Below are positions 45,968 to 54,979 of a stretch of 64,000 nucleotides of DNA, in pieces. The stretch covers positions 806,001 to 870,000 of the forward strand of contig JAAKBF010000390.1 in the NCBI GenBank assembly GCA_012656075.1, in the 5' to 3' direction. The notes beneath the pieces are model-generated. The model was not told the origin of the DNA. It saw only the letters and a program-made list of their open reading frames with translations, and ran no database searches. Position 1 is the stretch's first letter. Each line of letters starts with the position of its first letter. This DNA comes from Phytophthora hibernalis. Taxonomy: Eukaryota > Oomycota > Peronosporomycetes > Peronosporales > Peronosporaceae. A program made the position numbers and the translations under genes.

Positions 45968-47198
45968 CTACAATGTTTCTATGTGACAAGATCCTGTAGT
46001 GCAAGCGTCTAGGATTCCGACGGCTCCGTCCCGTGTGATCCTTGCCTGTTCCATCACCAACGCCACGTCGGACAAATCTCCTAACGCCTTCGACAGCGGT
46101 GCCATGAAATTCATTGTCGTCTCCAGGCGGGAAACGCGGTCGACGAACTCATCCCATTCAAAGCAAAGAGTGCATGGAAGCTCAAGGCGTTGACCCAGCA
46201 ATTTTGATCGCACTGACTCAGAGTTCACATGCGGGGAACACGCTCTTGAGCGTAGTCTCCGATACAGTCACGGCGAGCTTGGCCACCACGTGTACGAACC
46301 GATCGCTCGTGCATTCAATGCGCTTCAATTCGAAAAGGAGGTTCTTGAAGCTCAGCGAGTATGCTTGCCACTGCTGCATGAGCGCCTCGACGCCGTTACG
46401 CTCCCCCAGAATGACGTCTTCTGTCATGCAAGAGCGCAAGAACGCGAGCTGTTGCTTTGCCTCAGCGTTGTCGGTATACTCAGGTAGATTGATTGTGTTG
46501 CTTGTCTCCTCCTCGACTGAGGTCTCAGAGTCTGAGTCAGACAGAGTTATCGGCACGCCGAAACGGAAGGTGTGGAAGTACTCCACCACCACCTTCCACA
46601 CATCTTGCTGGCCACCGTACTGTAACCGATTGCGCTGCAGCTCAAACACGGGGATGTCGGCACGCAGCTTCTGTACGGCGTGTTCGATCGTTTCGGCATG
46701 ATTGAGTTGTCTCTGTCTGTAGCGAGCCTGATTGGCGCGGCACTGCTCTCGACGTCGCTCGGTCTGGAGTCGGATGCGTTTTGGGTTACTTTCGGACTGC
46801 TCCGACGTCGTCTTGCGGGACTGTCCGTTTGCACGGTGATGCACCGTGGTGTAAACCATCCGAGGCGCTGGCTCATATTTTTCTTCGCCAACAGGAGGCG
46901 AGTAGACTCGTGACGAAGGAGGTGCGAGTGCGGCCGATCTTGCCTTTGTATGTGAGAAAGCGCGCCGCTCTAACGACTTCGGGGTCTTGATGTAGCCGTT
47001 GTCACAGTCGATTGTGTCTTTCCTCCCCAGACGCTGGAAGACCGGACGAACAATTTCAGAGCTAAGCATCGGTCCGCTGTGCATGGACCGTCGTGGTTTG
47101 AAGGCAGCGGGGGAGCTGATGTCGAAATAGTCCGCATGAATACACTGATCTTCCGACTTGCTTGTGGAGAACACAACCAAAGGAATAATGAGAGGCAC
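45968..47198 (-). CDS. bZIP transcription factor, copy B (one extra base)
   Basis: This is the most complete of the duplicated pair. The frame is open from MPLIIPLVVFSTSKSEDQ (47198) through a disordered N-terminus, the basic region RRREQCRANQARYRQRQ (Cys at the normal Asn position), the zipper-like helix, and the C-terminal conserved domain as far as LKSVFP. There a GGGG run at about 46233 has one base more than in copy A and shifts the frame; copy A shows the continuation HVNSESVRSKLLGQRLELPC. With that base removed the protein is about 409 residues and ends at 45968. It probably localises to the nucleus and binds DNA as a dimer. Which of the paired differences are real needs the raw reads. 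Confidence 0.75.
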
Positions 47199-47732
47199 GT
47201 GGGGTGAGCGATATTGAATTAATATTATTGATCACTGGACTGAGGAAACCTCTGTGTTTACAGTTGAAACTTGTTCGAGTTGATACCCCTGTAATCTGGA
47301 CGCGCTCCTGGCCGATTTGGTGTGTAAAGGGCTGCTGGTCGCAGGAACCCTCAAACAGTACGTGATCACTACAGTCACCTGTAGTGATGCACTGGCTTAC
47401 CCTGAACAGTAAGGACCAATGTCCCTTGCTTTCTGAAACGAATGGGTGCGGACTTGCAACACCGGTTAGGATGCCACTGCTGAAGCAGTGTACCAGCTCC
47501 CGTTTCCTTCAACAGTATGAATGGTTACGTGCATTGAATTATGTGACGAAGTATGCTGATCGCGTCGTCTCCACGAACCAACCAGCTCAGGACGCTCAAT
47601 CTGCCAGCAGACAGAGTTGCATGCAGGTAGTCAGAGGCATGTACACGTACATGCATTTCCTCCGATTTACACTAAGCTTACTAAATTTCTCTCAGACCCG
47701 AGCCTAAATTTTAAGCGTCTCGAAATCCGCGT
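47199..47732. other. Flank between bZIP copies B and C
   Basis: To about 47372 this is the shared 5' flank of the bZIP unit. A perfect 10-bp inverted repeat with a 4-base loop lies at 47365-47388. From about 47470 on it resembles the 3' flank of copy B (CACTGCTGAAGCAGTG and neighbours). Confidence 0.6.
47365..47388. repeat. Perfect short inverted repeat
   Basis: ATCACTACAG and CTGTAGTGAT flank the loop TCAC. It sits where the shared 5' flank of the bZIP unit ends. Confidence 0.8.
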
Positions 47733-47995
47733 GTGATCCTTGCCCGCTCCATCACCAACGCCACGTCGGACAAATCTCCTAACGCTTTCAACAGCGGTGT
47801 CATGAAAATCACGGTCATCTCCAGGCGGGAAACACGACATCGATCACTGGACTGAGGAGACCTCGATGTTTACAAGAGGAAGAGTCGGAAGTGTTGACGC
47901 CCCTGTAATCAAGTCTAATTCCCCGCAGATTTGATACCACTGCGTGGTTTGCAAGGCTGCTGGTCGCAGCATCTCTGAGCCCGGTGATCACTACA
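47733..47995 (-). pseudogene. bZIP copy C, internally deleted remnant
   Basis: Positions 47733-47836 match the last hundred bases of the coding region of copies A and B (GTGTGATCCTTGCC, CCATCACCAACGCCACGTCG, CTCCAGGCGGGAAACACG). Directly after, 47840-47995 match their 5' flank (GATCACTGGACTGAGGA, TGACGCCCCTGTAATC, GGCTGCTGGTCGCAG). The roughly 1.1 kb between, including the basic region, is missing. It is a third, truncated unit of the tandem array. Confidence 0.75.
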
Positions 47996-49024
47996 GGTAT
48001 GGCTGTCTCGGACTGAGGAACACAACGTCATGCAGCCACCGGCGCGAAATAAGCATCACGGAAGGTAATTCACCAAGCTGTCCGAGCTTTCTTCCGCGCA
48101 CTATATCAAGGGAACGGCGACGTGTTTGAGGAGAGTGATTATCGTCTAGACGACTCAAGTTGAGTCACTCAACGATCAACCACGCAGACGTCAGACGCCT
48201 ACGAACCGGAGACTGGTGGTCAGTGGTCGGTGATTCTGAGGACACCACGTCAACCAGATATGGTTTACGAAAACACTGACTACGTTTACAAGAATCCGTC
48301 GGCTCAAGCAGCGACCAACTAAAGTAGACAATTCGAGCAATTAAGTTACTACGCTATGATAGTGATGCAACGCGTGGTGGGCATTCACATCGTGCAAGTA
48401 TTTTGGATAAAGCAGCTCGAGAAAATGATATCTGACGCCGAGGGTCGCCAGCAGCAACAAGGAAACCACAGCAAGCAACCCCTGAATGTCAGCTGGTCTG
48501 TGAGCTCTGAGCAGGCCGCACGCACTGCGCTCATGAACGTTGCCACGGAACTACATGATTGAGCAGCTTGCTGCGGTTAGCGTGACGAGAGTTATAACCG
48601 CAACTTAGCTGCTCGTCAGGAAAGGCCCCAGATCGCAGGCCATCAGGAATGATTTGGTTTTCGGCGCAGTGACAGTGCTGGTTTGCGTCAAGCACTTCAG
48701 TCCACGCAATCCTCCAGTACGTCCTAATCCAATCCTCACCGTGGTCGCAAGAGATATTAGAGCTCGGTAAAGGCTTTATTAAGCCCAAATCATACAACGA
48801 AAAGGTTGTACAAATATGGGTGAGTAATCGACGTGCACTCTATGCGCTCCATGTTGACGGAAACCTCTCGTAAGTGATACTAGATACTTAACAATTCTGA
48901 GACACGCCGGATAGATTTGATCACCTGGTGTGGTGTTGGCCTCACTTCCAAAATAGCCCCACCAGAGCCCTATCGATCACCGCACAACAGTCTTTACGGA
49001 AACAATCTTCAGAAAGCAAGAAAT
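47996..49024. other. Region upstream of bZIP copy D
   Basis: No supported gene. Short ORFs such as 48356-48562 lack recognisable motifs. The final 100-200 bp should hold the promoter of copy D. Confidence 0.45.
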
Positions 49025-50038
49025 ATGTCTACTTTTAACGGCTACCGCTTGAAGGCCAGCGACCCGTCACGAACACAGAAGCTCCCATCGCTGCTTCCAC
49101 CACAACAAACCAATGACAGGCAACAACAAGACAGCACCCAAAGAACCTCTACCATTTTCACACGGGAACGTGACACCCAGGAGCCGGTGGATACTCAATC
49201 GGAGCTCATGTCGGCGCTCATGCCCCTTTCTCGGCTCTTTGCAGAGTCCAAGTCGTCTGTGCCTCCTGCCAGCGATGAAGCAACAACGACACTAGCGAAG
49301 CCCAAACGCAAACGCATTCGGATTAAAACCGAGCGACGACGGGAGCAGTGCAGGAGCAACCAAGCGCGCTATCGTGACCGACAGCGAGGGTTTGAGAATG
49401 AGCTTGAAAACAGCATCGAGGAACTTCGTACAGAGATCCAGAAGCTGACGAATCAACGACGCACTTTGTGCTACGGCATCGAAACCAAAACCAACGTCTG
49501 GAACGTCGTGGTTGAGTACTTTCGCATCCTCCGCTACGGCATTCTCATGCCGATGCATGGAACGGGACCAAACACTTCTGCGGAGACAACCGATTTGCAT
49601 GAGCAAGAGCACTTCCTGCGGGCGATAATAACACCAGACGTGGCGTTTGGAGAGTTGTCCGGTGTCAATGCACTCCTCGAGCAGTGGCGACGCTACTCCT
49701 CCTACTTTGGAAGTCTGCACCTTCACTTGCACCGGATGGAGCAGCAGCCCTATGGAGGGATGGTCACTTCAGCCACGCTGAGTCTCACCATCACTGAAAA
49801 TACGTTGCGATACGTGTTCCCGCATCTACGGCATGCCAACTCGCCAATATGCTCTCGACTTCTCGGTCAACGACTCGACTGTCGATGTTCGGTTCGCTTC
49901 CTGTGGGACGATTCGGCTGGGCGTGTGGTGCGACTGGACTGTACGATGGACTTGTTGGCGCCGTTGCTTCGGACGCTTGGCAATCTTGAAGATGTCAGCT
50001 ACGTGCTGGGGAAGCTCTCATCACTCCGTCATATTTGA
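49025..50038 (+). CDS. bZIP transcription factor, copy D (intact)
   Basis: An unbroken ORF of 337 residues from MSTFNGYRLKASDPSRTQ. The frame is also open upstream to 48917, but the ATG at 49025 fits the compact N-terminus better. After a Gln/Ser/Thr-rich region comes KRKRIRIKTERRREQCRSNQ with ARYRDRQRGFENELENSIEE: a basic region with Cys in the canonical Asn position, running into the zipper. The C-terminal domain is homologous to copies A, B and E: VWNVVVEYFRILRYG, TITENTLRYVFPHL, LLGQRLDCRC, LLRTLGNLEDVSYVLGKL. It is clearly diverged from A and B, so it is an older paralogue. It is convergent with copy E, 153 bp apart. Confidence 0.9.
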   Translation: MSTFNGYRLKASDPSRTQKLPSLLPPQQTNDRQQQDSTQRTSTIFTRERDTQEPVDTQSELMSALMPLSRLFAESKSSVPPASDEATTTLAKPKRKRIRIKTERRREQCRSNQARYRDRQRGFENELENSIEELRTEIQKLTNQRRTLCYGIETKTNVWNVVVEYFRILRYGILMPMHGTGPNTSAETTDLHEQEHFLRAIITPDVAFGELSGVNALLEQWRRYSSYFGSLHLHLHRMEQQPYGGMVTSATLSLTITENTLRYVFPHLRHANSPICSRLLGQRLDCRCSVRFLWDDSAGRVVRLDCTMDLLAPLLRTLGNLEDVSYVLGKLSSLRHI

Positions 50039-50191
50039 TCGGCGAGTTGCGTACATGCATTTCTAAAAGTGAAAACCTTACTGCGAAGTGAAGCCCCTAT
50101 GAATAACAGGAAGGAAAAAACGCTCGTCGTCGACATATTACCGTTGAACCGTTTGGTAATTTTTATATGTGATTCTCAATGCGCTCGCGAT

Positions 50192-51398
50192 TTATCGGAA
50201 CTTCCCTTTCGCGACCTCAGCGAATGTGCACTCGGGGGTCATTAATGCGTTATTGAAGACTGTGGCAACGTCCTCCAGATTGCCCAGCAGATTGAACATT
50301 GGTATCAACAGATTCGTATTGTTCACCAGGCTCACCACTCGGCCACTAGTGGGGTCCCAATCGAAACGAATCGAGCCATCCAAGACCAGTCGCTGGTTTT
50401 TAGCCGATATGCAAGTGGGGAGCACTTACGATGACCAAACTCGTCAGTCACAAGGTGCGGAAACACTTTGTTCAGCGTATTTTCCGTTATGGTGATGCCA
50501 AGCTTGACGGAGGCAACGACAGAGCCTTCCGTGCTCTTCTCCAATCGCTCGAGTCGGAGATCAATCTCACCATGATAGAGTGAAAACAGTCGCCAATTCT
50601 CCAGCAACGCGTCAACACCGCGTACAGTACCGTACAGCACATCTAGCGACATCACCGTCTGCAAAAATCCAGCTGTACGTGGACTTGCCGAGTAGTCGAC
50701 CTTCCTTCGGTTGGCTGTGGGTCTGTTGAAAGCACGGGGGCGATGTAGCCGGGCCGAAAGAGGCGAAAGTACTCGATTGCGATGCCCCAGATCGTCTCTT
50801 TCGTTGGGATGCCGAAGGAGATGGTTCGACGCAGCTTCTGCAGCTTCTGAATATCGACACGAAGCTGCTCGACTGTGACCGACATATCCATCAAGTTCTT
50901 TTGTTGCTTCTTGCGGTACCGAGCCTGGTTCATTCGGCAACGCTCTCAATACTCTCTGTTCTCAAGAATCGTCTTGAGAACCTCGGCTTGCTCCTTCTGA
51001 TCCACGATGGAAAACATCATCGAGGACATCAGCGTCTTTTTCGCTGGCGTGTCTTTAGCTGCAGAAGAATGGATACGTTTGCGTCCCGATATCTTGGTCG
51101 TATGTTGGGGCCTCTCTACAACTGGCAATGAGCGGTCGTCAGATATATTTGCTTTGCCCTTTTCGTTGTCGCCGAGGAAGGACACCCAGCCAGCGCTAGG
51201 AGTTCTTGCTGGTGCCGACGTTTCAGCCCTCGTATAGACAGAACAAGCACGCTGCATCACATCATCGATGACTCTATCACTAAGCGACTGACCGTTGGGC
51301 GGGTAGAGAGAGCTTATCGTCATTGTGACTGATTGCGTGGTTTGTTCGGGGATGAGTAGGTGTGGGGTCGACGGTACACGTTGTGGAATGACACTCAT
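50192..51398 (-). pseudogene. bZIP copy E (in-frame stop and two frame breaks)
   Basis: The frame opens at MSVIPQRVPSTPHLLIPEQ (51398). A TGA at 50946-50948 falls just before the basic region, which then reads ERCRMNQARYRKKQQ in the same frame, again with Cys for Asn. The zipper region follows (VEQLRVDIQKLQKLRRTISF). One missing base near 50690 and another near 50440 separate this from TITENTLNKVFPHLVTDE and from the C-terminal part (IPMFNLLGNLEDVATVFNNAL). Domain order matches copy D. The stop cannot be explained by a missing base alone, so this copy is called a pseudogene, with the caveat that the shifts may be sequencing errors. Confidence 0.65.
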
Positions 51399-52245
51399 GT
51401 ACGAGGTGATCCCGGGGCCATCGACTCGGGGCGGGAGGATAATTGGTCACGTATACAGTATTACAACCGTAATTTATTGCTGCATTGCTGGTTTTAGATA
51501 GCCTCTACCATGTGATGACGAGACAATCTCGTCAACAAGAGCCAGCGCGAACAAATTGACTTCACCGGGACACAAGCTCGTCATCAAAGGCAATTTATTC
51601 GTAATTTTAACGAATTTAACGCAGCAGGAGAATTCATACGAGCATATGAGTGTCACCCACAACACGCTGCCACACGACCGTCAGATTCCGCACGAGGGCT
51701 GAGGTCACTGCTCAAGCCGTTTGAACATCTGAGTACCTTCTGAAGTGTCATACTCAGCATGTTCTATATGCCCTGGGTTTCACACAGTACGTGATGCCAC
51801 GTCTGTGCTGCTTCATGGAGACGCTACTGCTGCCACGGTAGGTAAACTTTGGTCCATGTTTTTATGCATGGTACACGATTTCGGCAGCAACTTAAGAAAA
51901 TAATACGTCGAATTGCTTACACCACGGGTCGGTGATCGCAACATATCTTGCGATCCCGGCTCGTTGGTCGATACCGGTATGCTGCTGAAAGTATCGATGT
52001 CCTTGTCTTGTTTTTCAGTGAGGTACACTCCATTGATGTCACTTAGCTACGGTAACGACTTCCTATGACCGTCCTCAGCGCCATTCTTTTGTTGGAGACT
52101 ACATGTAGCTTATCGTTCGGTCCAGACTTGCGTCTCCCCAATCCTCGCCGGCAACCCTATAGGCAGTCGGCCACAGCATTCTCTTGTTTGGTGATCTGTT
52201 GACATTCCAACGACCTCCCTTCCCCAGTATACTCGTACTATGCTC
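51399..52245. other. Gene-free stretch between bZIP copy E and the RxLR gene
   Basis: 847 bp with only short ORFs and no motif. I see no repeat or RNA gene in it. Confidence 0.5.
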
Positions 52246-52626
52246 TTATGAGGTGGCATACTTTATCCTCTCTTGCATCCTCTGGCGACGCACAGCCTCC
52301 GCTCTCGCCTTCTGGATGATTCTGCGATCCGTGCAAGCCTCTGTACCGGGGATACGCTTCTTGAGGAACTTCTTGAGAGACGACCCAAAGTTCTTCAAGA
52401 GTCTATCTTCTTCGTCGCTCTCGTTTTCGACCCCTTCCACGTCGTCCTTTTCAACTTGACGGAGGAGGCGACCGCCGACATCTTGGGTAGCGCCAAGGGA
52501 ATTGAGGATGTTCGTTGACGCCCCGTTTGAGATAGCGTCGTGGTTGGATTGCTTGGTCCTCGAGAGGGCGGTGCCACTGGCGAGGAGAGTGGTGATAACC
52601 ACCGCGAGGATGTAAGTGAGGCGCAT
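52246..52626 (-). CDS. Secreted RxLR-type effector candidate
   Basis: The ORF encodes 126 residues from the ATG at 52626. A longer frame begins upstream, but this Met starts a good signal peptide (MRLTYILAVVITTLLASGTA, cleavage about residue 20). An RLLR motif lies at residues 53-56 and an acidic ESDEEDRLLK segment at 69-78, the RxLR-dEER arrangement with normal spacing. The remaining 48 residues are short, basic and helical (SLKKFLKKRIPGTEACTDRR, AEAVRRQRMQERI) with no recognisable enzymatic motif. Proteins of this class are delivered into host plant cells; the target cannot be read from the sequence. The gene is isolated in repeat-rich DNA, typical for effectors. Confidence 0.85.
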   Translation of the reverse strand: MRLTYILAVVITTLLASGTALSRTKQSNHDAISNGASTNILNSLGATQDVGGRLLRQVEKDDVEGVENESDEEDRLLKNFGSSLKKFLKKRIPGTEACTDRRIIQKARAEAVRRQRMQERIKYATS

Positions 52627-53412
52627 ACTTGTTGCAGGTTCTTGAGAATAACGTGGTGGCAATTGAACGGGTGCAGTGGGCGACTTGGGGACTGCAAAGC
52701 GAATCAAAAAATGAGATTAACGGTACAAGGTTTGATTGAGGAAACGTTTCGGTGATTACGATCAAAACTTAATTTGCGTGATACTAGGATAAAGCGATGA
52801 AGTGCTGATGGGACAGGCAAACTTCGTTCATGTAGACTAAAGACCTATTCCTACTTGTACTCCGCAATTCGTAAGAACTGCAATCATGGTTTACAATTTG
52901 TGTTTAACTTTAGCTTTTAAGCTATTATAAATGTATTTTAAAAAATGCATGTACATTACCAGCCGTTTGCAGCCGGGGTTGTATTTTTGGCGATCGCCAT
53001 CGCTGATTGGCTGGCTGCACCGTATCATCCAGGATTATGGCGGCGCCAAAAGACGATTCAAAGGCAAGTCAAAAACAAGTCATGGAGGCTGCAAACAAAT
53101 TCAACGTGTAGCTAAGCAGCATGAAAGCACGAAGGCTCACATCGCTACGTCAGGTTGGTGTAAGCCTTCCCATGACGTATGTGCCGTATGAGGACGAAGG
53201 CATGTACAGCTACGACTGCACACAATTGAAGGTTGCAGAGTCAACGGAATAGTTACGCTAGATAAGTTCGCGGGGAAGCCAGAGTTTCCCGATGTCGCAG
53301 GTAGTAAAGATAGAATACGGCGGGAGTTCGGTGAGTGCTCACCGAGAGCGCTCATATTCGAATTCACCTCTCCGTAGCTAAACCATCAAGGCCTCTTCCC
53401 TATTCAGACTCC
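52627..53412. other. Upstream region of the RxLR gene and gene-free stretch
   Basis: The promoter of the effector gene should lie at 52627-52900. Further right is A/T-rich sequence and short ORFs without motifs. Confidence 0.45.
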
Positions 53413-54707
53413 CGGATTGTCAATATGACTACAAGCTATTTCTATATACGTCCGGCCGGGCTCGCGTACGGCAAATTAGAAGGCGTTGGAACACCTAGTA
53501 TATGGTACACTGGACGTTGGAACTCGAGTTGAAGCGGCCGCTGGGAAGAGGAGCAAGCGGAATCGATCGACATGGCCAAGGAGGACATCGGGCCGAGGGC
53601 GGTAACACCCGAAGAGGCACTGGATGGAGTCGGCACATTCGTCGGAGGCGTCATTTGTACCTCCTGGGTTAGACCCGGAGGTGTCCGAGCCTGGGACTAC
53701 GGCCTGGTGGTGAGCTACAGATGGTGTGCTGAACCCCGCCATGGGATGCTCGATGTGAAATTTGGGAGGACAAATGCCTCCATTGTGTATACACCACACT
53801 CAACCCAAGCCGTGGCCGTACAAATGTATGCTCGACAGCCTTGCGGTGACCAGATCACCACCCTGCTCGTGGCTTCTGAGATGAAGGAGCAACACACGAA
53901 GGTCTACAATAAGTTCAATGGTGTCGACAGTGCTGCGGTGCGCGACTCGACGACGCTTTTAACCGACGCCGGTAAAAAGATATGCGATGAAACACGGCGA
54001 CTACCCATGCTCGACATCACTAGTTTCAAGGTGTCTTAGGTGACAGTGCTCCATATACTAGACTATGTCTTTTATAAGGAAGATGGACGCTCCCATCCTG
54101 CCGGTGTGAAGTTCGGCGACACGATCTTCGATGAAGGCGAGGCCAGTTCAAGATCGGCGGTCAGCGCAGCGTCCCGGTCAGTAGTAGTGGCTTCATCGGG
54201 CACGAAGTCGTTCTCAGTGATGGGCTCAGTGACTCTGACGACGATGAACACGTTGTCGAGATTCCAAGGCCAGCTTCAGGCGAAGCAGTACCGCCGGCAC
54301 CAAAGCGCCGGCGCCGAACCGAGGCTGGAATCACTTCGCAGAACGGGCAACAACCACAGGCTTCGGCCGAAATTGGTGCCACGGGACTACGGCTAGATGC
54401 GGACATTGGTCAGCTAATCTCGCTTCACGGAACAGGAGCCGGCACGAGTAAACCGGCACAGATCATGGTTACACGCGATGAAGATGCTTCACGCAAGACT
54501 CAGTTCCGACCCGCTGGTATGCAGACGACGGTCCATTTAGTGCTGATAAACGGGAAGTACGCGTCTTTTACGGCGCAGAAATTTGTGGAGTTTGTCCAGA
54601 TTCACTGGAGAAAAGTTGGTTTCATTCCGCACCCTGCTGCCCTGCGCGGTCTGTTTGGTTGGGATTTTGTACGCGTGAGTTATCGATCCTGGATTTTACC
54701 CGATTGA
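53413..54707 (+). pseudogene. Unassigned broken coding region
   Basis: Successive plus-strand pieces read as coding: 53572-54039 (155 codons, with TPEEALDGVGTFVGGVI, DYGLVVSYRWCAEPRHGM and TTLLVASEMKEQHTKVYNKF), then a stop. A frame containing SDSDDDEHVVEIPRPASG and KRRRRTEAGI follows, and then 54465-54707 (QTTVHLVLINGKYASFTAQK, FVEFVQIHWRKVGFIPHP). The parts lie in different frames. It could be one decayed gene or a retroelement ORF next to the Gypsy pol on the other strand. I do not recognise the family. Confidence 0.35.
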
Positions 54708-54979
54708 CGGAGTTGGAACAGCGAGAGCGTGTTCTAAGAAGTGATATGAGTAATTTCTCGAAGAAGAACACCTTGTCGGTGCCGTGTCTTGGCTTTAGTG
54801 GAGTGCTTGACCTTGAGTCTTGGTTGAGAGGCAAATTGAAGACTGAGATTGAATAGAGAATTATGCAAGCTACTGCTCTCCTGCTGTAAGTGGTTTTTCT
54901 TTGGGTAGTTTCTCTGAGTGCTCGGATAAAATTCACGCTGCAACGGACGATTGCAATGCACGTAGTGATGCCATCTCCG

